Source: Rickettsia sp. (GTDB taxonomy: Bacteria > Pseudomonadota > Alphaproteobacteria > Rickettsiales > Rickettsiaceae). Taken from it: a DNA stretch of 47,567 bases. A program made the translations under genes and the position numbers. The notes beneath the pieces were generated by a model. It worked only from the letters and a program-made list of their open reading frames with translations. It was not told the origin of the DNA and did not search any database. The DNA lies in NCBI GenBank assembly GCA_015657545.1, contig JADHZC010000001.1, positions 154,021-201,587 of the forward strand, read 5' to 3'. Every line of letters starts with the position of its first letter. Position 1 is the first letter of the stretch. Positions 7,839 to 16,574 of this stretch are shown here, piece by piece.

Positions 7839-8406
7839 AGGGAAATTATTAAATATTAACTCATAAAGAGATGAAGTGCTATGATATAAACCATCTAGGT
7901 TAATATCTATTAGTAGAAAAATTAAGACTTTACTTTAGCTTACTAAAAGTAAATAGAAAAGTAAGACTAAAAATAATTATGGCTAATTCCTTAAGCAGAA
8001 TAGCCAAAAAAGATAAGAACAATGCATTTTTACAAAATGACTGTTTAATACCATGGAAGCTTGCTCATTTAGATACAAATAGTGCATATCTATCTCTGTA
8101 ATGTGTTTTTAGTGCATATCTATCTCTGTAATGTGTTTTTTATCTTGATTATGAAGATTCTTTATCTTTTTATAGAATTTAGATTATTATTTGCTTAACA
8201 AAAGCAGAATACAAAAATTTCAAAAAATTTAATAATAGATACTAAATATAAACAAAAAATCTATGCTCTACTACAAATAGAATTATATAAGATGTTTTTT
8301 TTGTGGTAGATACATCATTACACTCCAATAAGAAAATATAAATATCTTTTCATAATGTTCTTTAGGTTATTATATTATGTATCTAATTAAATCGAATTTT
8401 TCTAAA
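7839..8406. other. Non-coding gap with tandem duplication and short inverted repeats
   Basis: No credible coding frame. The region holds an exact 30-bp tandem duplication (8081-8140), a GGCTA/TAGCC inverted repeat near 7981-8010, and a stretch around 8030-8050 whose reverse complement shares TAAACAGTCATTTTGTAAA with the gap near 15.4 kb. This suggests eroded repetitive DNA between the convergent genes xthA and tamB. Confidence 0.5.
8081..8140. repeat. Exact 30-bp tandem duplication
   Basis: Two adjoining identical 30-bp units (8081-8110 and 8111-8140), each beginning AGTGCATATCTATCTCTGTA and ending in ATGTGTTTTT. There is no coding frame across it. Perfect identity implies a recent duplication. 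Confidence 0.95.
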
Positions 8407-11400
8407 TTAAAATTCATAAAAATATCTTAAGGATATATTATTTTCTAAAGAATTGTGAAGGTCTATTTTGTTAAAATTAGTGTACTCCAATAGTAAATTT
8501 CTTCTTATTGGAAAAGATAAACTAAACGGCAAAAAGACCTTTTTTATAAAACTCATATGAAGTGATACTGTCAATTCCTTTAGAAAAGTCCATAGCATAT
8601 TTTGTTCTTCAAAATTTAAATTCTTTATTAAGGAACCTAAATTAGCAGATAATAAAATATTATCCAATTTAGTATTATGATTTATATTGCCGAAGGCAAG
8701 CAAAGAAATAATTTCTTGTTCTTTTAGATATGGAGTGGATGTAAGTGATAGTTTAGGAAAAGATATTTTTCCTGTAACATGCATATAAATATTATATGGA
8801 TCAATGGTAGTTGAACAAAACATATCAATATATGAATGTAATATATTTTTGTGAAGAATAATTTTAGCAGAATGAATATCAAATTTTTTGCCTAAAGTTG
8901 TATAATATCCATTTTTAGACTCTAATCTGCCTGAAAAAATAGTTGTGCTAAGACTACCTAAAATATCTACTCTGCCAGATGCTACACAAATTATATCAGA
9001 CATTTTTATTGTAAGAGATTTATCTGAGATAGTAATTAAATCTAAAAAAAGCTCATATTTTTTTAATTTGTTTTTAGTAGCTAAGATTTTATCTTGTTTG
9101 ATATGAAAGTTTTGGATATTGAAAGATTCAATTTTGTTATCACTTATTTTTTTATTATTCAGATTTAAAACTGAATTTAAAGAGTAAATTTTACCAGATG
9201 CTGTAGCATTATCTAAATTACCAAGTAAAATAATCTGTCCCTTGATAGGTCCGTAAAATTCTTGACCTAGTACAGAAAAAAATTTTGTATTAAAATGAAT
9301 CTGATATTTTATGTTAGGGGAGAAGACAATATCTCCATATCCAGTAAAACTAGACTTGTCACTTGATCTTAATATAACATTATTAAGTATAATTTTATTA
9401 TTACCATCATCTTTTGCATTAAAGGATGCTCTGTATAAATAAATATCGTTTAAACTGCTTTTATATTGAATCTCGTTTATTTGTGCATCGCATTTTATTA
9501 TATGATTCTGAATACTACCTTTAATTTGAAAAAAACCTTTAAAAATAGCATCTAATTTTTTAAGATCTGGTAATAATACAAGTAATTTAGATAAAGTTAT
9601 TTGATTAGAATTAAGTTCTATTAAGAATTTCTCTTCTTGCTTTTTTATAAAAAATTCAAGATTTTTAATATCTAAATTAATTGGAATTCTTAAGTTAATT
9701 TTTGTGTTAGAAATATTTTCATTTTCAAAAAATATATGTGATTCAACTATATTATTTGAAAGATAATTTTTTGTTTTTAATGAAAACTGATTCTGCATAA
9801 TATCTGAATTTTTAATATCAATCTCTTGTAAAAAAGAGAAAAATAAATTTTTAAAATCTATTTTTAAAACATGTTTAGCAGATAAGTTAACTTGATATTT
9901 ATCATATTTAACATTATTTTTTTTGATCAATATTTGGTAAATATTTTCTATATTATTTATAGGATTTTGGGTAATCATTATTTCTCCTTCTTTAAAGAGG
10001 ATTTTGAAATTTTGTAAAATTATTTTTTTTTGAATATTGATCTGCACAGGATGCACTAAGTGGAATTTTGTATTTTGTAAATTACCTTGTATTTTTTTTA
10101 AGTTAAAAAATTCTTTTTCAAAATTAAAATGGGTATTTGCTTGAAATATCTCCTTATCTTGAGATGATATTTGGAGTTGTATATTTTCTTTGTTTAATTT
10201 TGTTTGAAAATTTAGTTCAGGTATTTTAGGCGAATGAGGAATTTCAATATTATATAAATTTAAATTTGCTGTAGTATTTTCTAACTTATTTATAGAAAAA
10301 TTTAACTTTTCTATAAAGATAAAATTTTGCTTTTTTAAAGTGCTAGACGGTAAATCTAATATTTTACTAGTAATTTCAAATTTTGAGATTTCTGATATGA
10401 GCTTTTCTATAAAAGAAGTATTTTTCATATTGTTACATTTTAAATTTTGTACATCTATATTAGACACAAAATTATCTATCCTGTTATCTTGGCTAATTGA
10501 TAAATTGAATTTACCAGATATATGTTTTAGTTTTAATTGAGAAATTTCTTGATCCTGTATAACTATATTAGTTTTAAGTTTTTTTATATCATTAAAATCG
10601 TATTCTATAAAAGATTTTTCTAATATATTTATTATATTAGATTTGAAATTTTCTATTCTCCAAATTTTTGGAGAATTTTTGATAAAATAGATATCAAAAC
10701 CTGTGTATATTGTATTTTCTGAAAGATTTTCACAAGAAATCAGAAAATTTGTATTCCAATTTTTTTCTATAAAAGTTTCTGATTTGATTGTGCCAACAAT
10801 CTTTTTAGAATTTTGGAAATCTTTGCTAAGATCAAAATATTGTACAAGATATGAAAGCATCTTATCTGTGATAAATTTTTCATATTTTATTTGTGTTGTT
10901 AGTTTTTGAAAATTGGTTGATATATGAGAATCTCTAATGAGAATGTTATTGTTATGAAAATTTAACCTAGAAAAATCTAAATTTCCTTCTTTGAATGATA
11001 CTTGAGAAGTAAAAAAGCTATTAATCTCTCCAGATGAAGCTGTTTTTAAATTACCTAACTCAAGATAAAAAGACAATTTTTTATTCTTAATATTAAATCT
11101 GAAATTTTCTGTTTTGATTGCAAAATGAGATAAATTTTCTTTATTGTTTACTAAACAGTTTTTTATCAATAAATTTGTAATTTCTATCAAGTTTAGAAAA
11201 TTTTTGCTCTTCAGGAAATTTTTTTTGATTTCATCTACACTCCAATCATCTGTTACTTTTATTTGATCAATTGTTATTTTTTTTAAGCCAATTTGTCTTT
11301 TTAAAATTTTGTAATAATCTACATCAAACATTATGTTTTCAGCAATTGCTAAAAAATTACCTGTTTTTTTACAATTAGTTCTAATTTCTGGAATATATAT

Positions 11401-11604
11401 CTTAAAATTTTTTGTATCTATTTTTATTTGAGATATAGTGAATATGAAATTTGAATTTTGATTCAATATTTTTGTGAATAAGAAACTCAGAATTCCATTT
11501 ATGTTTTTTTGGTTTATAATAGTTTCTCCAAAGTGCAAAATAGATATTATCAATAATATAAAGATGATTATTTTTTTTAAAATCTTCTTATACATAAAAT
11601 TCAT
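8407..11604 (-). CDS. tamB: Translocation and assembly module inner-membrane protein TamB
   Basis: About 1065 residues from the ATG at 11604; a TTG at 11619 is possible but leaves no room for its ribosome site. One N-terminal membrane anchor (residues about 5-25, IIIFILLIISILHFG) is followed by a long run of repeating beta-strand sequence of the AsmA/TamB kind. The C-terminal DUF490 domain includes SGRLESKNGYYTTLGKKFDI, TGKISFPKLSLTSTP and QEIISLLAFGN, all strongly typical. TamB spans the periplasm and works with TamA in outer-membrane biogenesis and lipid transport. Family lengths are often 1000-1400. The gene follows tamA directly (4 bp), the usual operon. Confidence 0.9.
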   Translation of the reverse strand: MNFMYKKILKKIIIFILLIISILHFGETIINQKNINGILSFLFTKILNQNSNFIFTISQIKIDTKNFKIYIPEIRTNCKKTGNFLAIAENIMFDVDYYKILKRQIGLKKITIDQIKVTDDWSVDEIKKNFLKSKNFLNLIEITNLLIKNCLVNNKENLSHFAIKTENFRFNIKNKKLSFYLELGNLKTASSGEINSFFTSQVSFKEGNLDFSRLNFHNNNILIRDSHISTNFQKLTTQIKYEKFITDKMLSYLVQYFDLSKDFQNSKKIVGTIKSETFIEKNWNTNFLISCENLSENTIYTGFDIYFIKNSPKIWRIENFKSNIINILEKSFIEYDFNDIKKLKTNIVIQDQEISQLKLKHISGKFNLSISQDNRIDNFVSNIDVQNLKCNNMKNTSFIEKLISEISKFEITSKILDLPSSTLKKQNFIFIEKLNFSINKLENTTANLNLYNIEIPHSPKIPELNFQTKLNKENIQLQISSQDKEIFQANTHFNFEKEFFNLKKIQGNLQNTKFHLVHPVQINIQKKIILQNFKILFKEGEIMITQNPINNIENIYQILIKKNNVKYDKYQVNLSAKHVLKIDFKNLFFSFLQEIDIKNSDIMQNQFSLKTKNYLSNNIVESHIFFENENISNTKINLRIPINLDIKNLEFFIKKQEEKFLIELNSNQITLSKLLVLLPDLKKLDAIFKGFFQIKGSIQNHIIKCDAQINEIQYKSSLNDIYLYRASFNAKDDGNNKIILNNVILRSSDKSSFTGYGDIVFSPNIKYQIHFNTKFFSVLGQEFYGPIKGQIILLGNLDNATASGKIYSLNSVLNLNNKKISDNKIESFNIQNFHIKQDKILATKNKLKKYELFLDLITISDKSLTIKMSDIICVASGRVDILGSLSTTIFSGRLESKNGYYTTLGKKFDIHSAKIILHKNILHSYIDMFCSTTIDPYNIYMHVTGKISFPKLSLTSTPYLKEQEIISLLAFGNINHNTKLDNILLSANLGSLIKNLNFEEQNMLWTFLKELTVSLHMSFIKKVFLPFSLSFPIRRNLLLEYTNFNKIDLHNSLENNISLRYFYEF

Positions 11605-11608
11605 TTCT

Positions 11609-13396
11609 CTAAATAGCAACTCCTAAATGAAAATTAAGAAAAGAGTCTATACCTTGTCTTTTATTAAATGGAAAAGCAATTTCTAATTTTAGAGGAATAG
11701 ATAATTTCTTATATGTCAAGCTGGTTCCTATTGAATGATAAAAATTTGATATTGATAATCTATAATATTTATCTATATAACTCATGTTGTAAAAAAAACC
11801 TATATCTAAGTTTGTAGTGATAGTTTTCATTAAATCTAAGGTTAAATTCACGGAATATATATTATCATGATTTTTTCTTAAATTATCAATTGTTATGTGA
11901 TCTTGATTGATAGCATTATTATAGCCTCTAATAGAGTACATGTCTCCTAATATAAGAAATTCTGTGATTGGTATTTGAGTGTCAGAATTTTTGAAAATAT
12001 TGAAATAGGAAATCGTAAATCTTAAGGAATTATTTTTAATTTTTTGCAAAAAATTCATCAAAATATATGTTTTTATGAAAGAATTTCTTAACTTATTTGT
12101 ATTAATGAAAACATTTGTTTCAAATAATATTTTTTCTAAAACAGATTTTTGTCTAAAACAATAACTTTGTAATAACAATTCCAAATAGGAGAAAAATTTC
12201 TGATTATTACTTATTTTTTTAATATCATTATTATTATCCATTTCTTTGAAAAAGTTGTATTTCAAAGCTGTTGATATATTTAATGTTTTTTTTATATTAC
12301 TAGTTCCTCCTATAGAAATCGAGTTATTACCTATTGAAAAATTTTTATATTTGGTTTTTCCAAGCATAGAATTAAGAAATAATTTTATTTCTTTAGGAAA
12401 AAGAATAGGAATACTGTAATTAATATAAAAAATAGGTAAATTCTTAAAATTATAAATTTTAGTTGAAATATCTAAATTTTGTCCTGTAAAATTAATGTTA
12501 TTAAATGTATATCCCAGTAAAATATTGAATTGATGATTAGATATATTGTAATTTGCAGATGAAAAAACTCTTTTTCTAGCTTTTTCCTTTAATTCAAATA
12601 CAAGTGTTACTGATTTGTTTAAATTAACAAATTGAGGTATTATAGGTATGATGCTGCTAAATAAATTACTCATGTTTAGCTTTTCTATTATTTGATCAAT
12701 AATAAAATGATGATATTCTACATTCTGATAATCTCCAATAATATCCAACACAAATTTAGATGATAAATGTTCTAATCCATTAAATTCTATTTTTTCTATA
12801 TATGCTGGTTCTGAAACCATATATTGAAATTCTATATCAATAGTTTTATCTTCAGAATTTAATTGAGTTATATGGGAAATATCTATATGTAAAAAGGAAA
12901 ATTCTTTATCTATAATATCAAAAATTTTTTTCTCTGCTAGATCTAATAATTCTAGAGATAAAAATTTGTTAACAATGTCTAGATCCCAATCAACAATTTT
13001 TAGGTCCTTATTACCATTAATTGTAAAATTGGATATTTTATATCTTTCTCCTATATTAACTAGATATAAAATTTTTTTTAGATTTATATCTATTTTATAA
13101 TTAACTTCTGCATCGAAATAACCTTCTGACATTATAGAATCTAGTAAGATTTGTTTTGATTCTAGTGCCCATAAATCTATTTCACTTTCATCATTATACA
13201 ATAATTCCTTAATTACATTATTTAATTCATATTTAACCTTTAGCAAATCGGAATTGGAATCATTATTTACAAATAATGTTTCAATATAAAAATTTTTTGA
13301 AAATTCTGTCGCTAATATTTTATTTTCTAAAAAAATACTGAACAAAAATATTATAGCAAAAAATTTTTTTTCCCAATTCAAAACACAATATTTCAC
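11609..13396 (-). CDS. tamA: Outer-membrane assembly protein TamA (Omp85 family)
   Basis: 595 residues. The signal peptide is residues 1-29 (ending ILA before TEF). POTRA-like modules occupy about residues 35-270, with YFDAEVNYKIDI and VNIGERYKISNFTINGN typical of POTRA strands. A 16-strand barrel follows, with the Omp85 lid-loop motif SIRGYNN (the family's V/I-R-G-Y/F) near residue 500. The C-terminus is a beta strand (FLNFHLGVAI). TamA partners with TamB, which starts immediately downstream. BamA would be longer, with five POTRA modules and a different neighbourhood, so TamA is preferred. Confidence 0.87.
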   Translation of the reverse strand: MKYCVLNWEKKFFAIIFLFSIFLENKILATEFSKNFYIETLFVNNDSNSDLLKVKYELNNVIKELLYNDESEIDLWALESKQILLDSIMSEGYFDAEVNYKIDINLKKILYLVNIGERYKISNFTINGNKDLKIVDWDLDIVNKFLSLELLDLAEKKIFDIIDKEFSFLHIDISHITQLNSEDKTIDIEFQYMVSEPAYIEKIEFNGLEHLSSKFVLDIIGDYQNVEYHHFIIDQIIEKLNMSNLFSSIIPIIPQFVNLNKSVTLVFELKEKARKRVFSSANYNISNHQFNILLGYTFNNINFTGQNLDISTKIYNFKNLPIFYINYSIPILFPKEIKLFLNSMLGKTKYKNFSIGNNSISIGGTSNIKKTLNISTALKYNFFKEMDNNNDIKKISNNQKFFSYLELLLQSYCFRQKSVLEKILFETNVFINTNKLRNSFIKTYILMNFLQKIKNNSLRFTISYFNIFKNSDTQIPITEFLILGDMYSIRGYNNAINQDHITIDNLRKNHDNIYSVNLTLDLMKTITTNLDIGFFYNMSYIDKYYRLSISNFYHSIGTSLTYKKLSIPLKLEIAFPFNKRQGIDSFLNFHLGVAI

Positions 13397-13449
13397 CTTT
13401 TCTTATTTAAAAATTAGTAATTGTTTAATATTTATTTTCATTTCATTAT

Positions 13450-14460
13450 TTAGCAGATAAGACCTATCTTATCTTTTATTTCTTGATAATTTTTACTAGC
13501 TATTTCTTGAGCTTTATCATTACCTTGTGACATTAAAGATTGCAAAAAATCAATATTATTCATTAGTTCAAAGTATTTTTGCCTTATAGGTGATAAATAT
13601 TCTATTAATATTTCTGTTAAGTCTTGCTTAAATTTTTGCATTCCGCAATTTTCATAATTATCTAATATTTTTTTCTTAGGAATATTTGATACTGAAGAGT
13701 AAATATTAATTAGATTAGTAACTTCTTTTCTATTTTGTTTATCATATGATATATAGGGTAGAGCATCTGTTTTAGCTTTTTTTATTTTTTTCACAATTTC
13801 TTCTTTAGAATCTAGAACTAATATTCTGCTTAAGGATGATGTAGAGGATTTGCTCATTTTATCACTTGCATTTTGCAAACTCATAATTCTAGACGTATCT
13901 GAATTAATAAAAAATTCTGGCATGCTAAAATATTCACTTTTTAATTTATTATTCAACAGTAAAACAATATCTCTTGTAAACTCTAGATGTTGTATTTGAT
14001 CATCTCCTACAGGTACTATATCTGCTTTATAAAGTAAAATATCTGCTGCCATTAATACTGGATATGTAAATAATCCTAAATTTGTGTTATGTTCTCCGTT
14101 CTTTTTAGACTTCAATTTGAATTGAGTCATTTTATTTAGTCTATTTTTAGGGATGATACAGCTTAACATCCATGCAAAATTTGTATGTTCTTTAATACTA
14201 GATTGTAAAAACATAATTGATTCTTTATAATCTATGCCAGATGCTAAATATATTGCGAAAGTTTCCAAGACAGATTTTCTTAGTTCGTTGGGCTCTAAAA
14301 TACTAGTGAGAGCATGTAAGTCTGCTATAAAGAAGATAGGGTAATATTTGCTAGATTGAAAATTCTTCCAATTTTTAATTGCTCCCAAGTAATTTCCTAT
14401 ATGAATTTCTCCGCTTGGTTGCACTCCGGACATAACAATTTTTGTGCTTATATCTTGCAT
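13450..14460 (-). CDS. trpS: Tryptophan--tRNA ligase
   Basis: 336 residues. A class I synthetase with SGVQPSGEIHIGNYLGA at the N-terminus (the HIGH-type motif is HIGN at 20-23), FIADLHALTS, PVLMAADILLYKADIVPVGDDQIQHLEFTRDI and the KMSKS loop DKMSKSS. All are diagnostic for bacterial TrpRS, and length is normal. It charges tRNA-Trp in the cytosol. The gene is 53 bp upstream of tamA on the same strand, so trpS-tamA-tamB could be one transcript. It is divergent from plsC with an 87-bp shared upstream region. Confidence 0.96.
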   Translation of the reverse strand: MQDISTKIVMSGVQPSGEIHIGNYLGAIKNWKNFQSSKYYPIFFIADLHALTSILEPNELRKSVLETFAIYLASGIDYKESIMFLQSSIKEHTNFAWMLSCIIPKNRLNKMTQFKLKSKKNGEHNTNLGLFTYPVLMAADILLYKADIVPVGDDQIQHLEFTRDIVLLLNNKLKSEYFSMPEFFINSDTSRIMSLQNASDKMSKSSTSSLSRILVLDSKEEIVKKIKKAKTDALPYISYDKQNRKEVTNLINIYSSVSNIPKKKILDNYENCGMQKFKQDLTEILIEYLSPIRQKYFELMNNIDFLQSLMSQGNDKAQEIASKNYQEIKDKIGLIC

Positions 14461-14547
14461 TTTAGATTTGATAAAGAAAAGTTTATGTAAAGAAAAACAA
14501 AAGATCTAAAAAATCTTTAAATAAAACATTATAAACATTAGAATATT

Positions 14548-15303
14548 ATGATTCAACCTTTGTTGTTAAAAGTTTTTAAAAATATGTTTTGGAAATTTAG
14601 AATTTTATTTTTTTATTCTCTAATTGCTATTTTTAGCTTACTATCCTTTTTTGTTGTTTTACTTTCAATAAGTTTTTTTGATATTTCTTATAATCTAAAA
14701 TATAAATATTCCAAATTAGCATCCTTTATATTTATAAAATTAGCAAAAATTATATGTAGTATAAATTATGAAGTGTATGGTCTTGAAAAATTACCTTCAT
14801 CTCCTTTTATATTGGTATCAAATCATCAATCTTTTTGGGAAAATTTTTTTATGCAATTAATTATTCCTAAACATTCCTGGGTAATTAAAAAAGAATTATT
14901 TAATATTCCCATATTAGGGCAGGGGCTTAGGCTTTTAGATCCTATAGCTGTTGATAGATCCATTACTCATTCTGCAAAGAAAATCATAGATAATGGGATT
15001 AACAAATTGCAACAGGGGTTAGCGTTGATTATCTTTCCAGAAGCCACTAGAATACCTTGCTATAGAAATGTTAAATTTAGACCAAGTGCTGCAAAATTAG
15101 CTATTCATGCTCAAGTTCCTCTCACTTTAATGGTGCATAATGCAGGTAAAATATGGCCTAAGGGATTTTGGTTTAAAAGACCTGGTTTAATCACAGTAAA
15201 AATTTTGCAAACATTAAATTTAGAACAATTAAATCAATTTGAAGCAAGAGAACTTAATCAATATATGGAAAATATTATACATAAGGAAAAGAATTTATTA
15301 TAA
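14548..15303 (+). CDS. plsC: 1-acyl-sn-glycerol-3-phosphate acyltransferase
   Basis: 251 residues. One N-terminal membrane helix (about 18-45, FYSLIAIFSLLSFFVVLLS) is followed by the acyltransferase block: SNHQSFWENFF (the NHxSxxD motif with Glu in place of Asp), IPILGQGLRLLDPIAVDR, then FPEATR (usually FPEGTR) and VPLTLMVHNAG. It makes phosphatidic acid from lysophosphatidic acid at the inner membrane, the step before CdsA, which is also in this window. The Asp-to-Glu change also occurs in other alphaproteobacterial PlsC (from memory). Confidence 0.88.
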   Translation: MIQPLLLKVFKNMFWKFRILFFYSLIAIFSLLSFFVVLLSISFFDISYNLKYKYSKLASFIFIKLAKIICSINYEVYGLEKLPSSPFILVSNHQSFWENFFMQLIIPKHSWVIKKELFNIPILGQGLRLLDPIAVDRSITHSAKKIIDNGINKLQQGLALIIFPEATRIPCYRNVKFRPSAAKLAIHAQVPLTLMVHNAGKIWPKGFWFKRPGLITVKILQTLNLEQLNQFEARELNQYMENIIHKEKNLL

Positions 15304-15699
15304 AGTAATTAAATTGTTTATATAAATTAGCAATTAAAATGAGCAAATGCATCAAGTAGAAGAATTTAATAATTTCTGAATAAATATCTAATAAATCCAC
15401 CTAAACAGTCATTTTGTAAAGGAAAATGCTTAATTTTACGTAAAGCAAAATATTTTAGAACATAAAAAGTCAATAATTTCAAATTATTTATATGATAATA
15501 GATTGTAATTTAGAAAAGAAAATTTGAAGTTTTGTTTGTGATTTTTCAATTCTCTTAAGAGAATGAGTCTCTAAGAAGTAAGTTTGAAGTTCAATAACCT
15601 CCTTTTCAAGATGGAACATCTAAGTCCTATAAATGTGCGTATAAGTATCGCTTTGCTATTGCTGAAATATCCTTCTGTATAGCATACAAATGCTTGTAA
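15304..15699. other. Non-coding decayed region downstream of plsC
   Basis: No open frame of note. Around 15403-15422 it contains TAAACAGTCATTTTGTAAA, which recurs in reverse orientation in the gap at about 8030-8050. With the TnpB remnant directly to the right, this is most likely the rest of an eroded insertion element. Confidence 0.4.
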
Positions 15700-16060
15700 A
15701 CTACTCCGCCACTACTCGCCTTAAAAGAGCGTGTTTCTAATAGATAAATGTAGCATTTTATAATTATTTGGTGCTAATTTTTTTTTTGAATCTAACTTCT
15801 TTGAGCAACAATCACTATAGTCTTGTTTATTTACTCTAAGCACCATGTTAGAAAGCTTTTTATTCTAGAGTTACTTCCTAGTAACTCTATTCCAGAGTAT
15901 TTAACTAATTCTAAAGCTTTGATTTATGAATAATCATGTGTTTTTATTAACATTGTTTGTATTACCACACGAATATATTTGAGTATTGATTAATTTTTCC
16001 TATTTTCTTTATCTGTTGTCGAATTTTACCCATGTTTATGATTTATATAACACTAATAGT
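15700..16060 (-). pseudogene. Decayed IS200/IS605 TnpB remnant, copy 2
   Basis: The minus strand carries GATAAAGAAAATAGGAAAAA (encoding DKENRK), followed by sequence aligning to the FKYI...C-G-N-T zinc-ribbon region of copies 1 and 3, with several stops and frameshifts. The 3' end, CACGCTCTTTTAAGGCGAGTA then GTAGTTTAC, is a degraded version of the terminal hairpin and GTAGTTCAC of copy 1. It is the most eroded of the three copies and encodes no product. Confidence 0.5.
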
Positions 16061-16276
16061 TTCAAATATATTTTTTCGTACTTCTGGAATTTGTAATTTA
16101 TAATATTTTCTAACATATACCAGTTTTTATCTAAAATCTCTCTAGTCTAGATTTAGCTCTTACATTCTTTGTCTGAAAATCTATTAGCTTTAGCTGATTT
16201 TATTATATTTTTTATTTTTAAATTTTCTAAAAAAATACCTTTGGTTGAAGTTTTTTACTAATATATTTTATAGGTT

Positions 16277-16531
16277 TTACTGAATATTGTTTTTTTCATT
16301 TTTAGTTTTTTTAGATGTTTTTCTCTTCTTTGTCTTGCTAACTTTTTGTAAAGATTTGAGTTTGTTATTTTTCTTCTGTAATTGTGAAACAGATGTTGGT
16401 TTTAAGTTATAACTTACATTTTTTGCTTGGCTTGATATTTTGACATCTCTATTTATATCAAAAACATATTTGTTTAAATCAGATATAGATTTAAAGTCTT
16501 TTATGTTAAAAAATCTTGTGAATTGAAACAA
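16277..16531 (-). CDS. Small basic protein of unknown function
   Basis: 84 residues from a TTG codon at 16531; no ATG is available in the frame, which is open back to a TAA near 16571. The first about 50 residues look like a short folded segment (FTRFFNIKDFKSISDLNKYVFDINRDV could be helical). The last about 35 residues are Lys/Ser/Thr-rich (KTKKRKTSKKTK), like a histone-like or nucleic-acid-binding tail. It begins about 44 bp after recJ. A phasin-like origin is conceivable but not supported by a clear motif. It may be a decaying gene, as it borders an IS remnant. Confidence 0.35.
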   Translation of the reverse strand: MFQFTRFFNIKDFKSISDLNKYVFDINRDVKISSQAKNVSYNLKPTSVSQLQKKNNKLKSLQKVSKTKKRKTSKKTKNEKNNIQ

Positions 16532-16574
16532 GAAAACATTACTAATTCTCTTGAATACAGAATCTAATTATTCA

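Noticed and set aside
10340..10909. Plus-strand open frames inside tamB
   Set aside because: They lie opposite a long conserved minus-strand gene and have no ribosome site or family features.
15590..15690. Possible TnpA (IS200 transposase) start near a KYR-like triplet run
   Set aside because: The matching stretch is short and broken by stops in every frame; similarity to TnpA is not better than chance.
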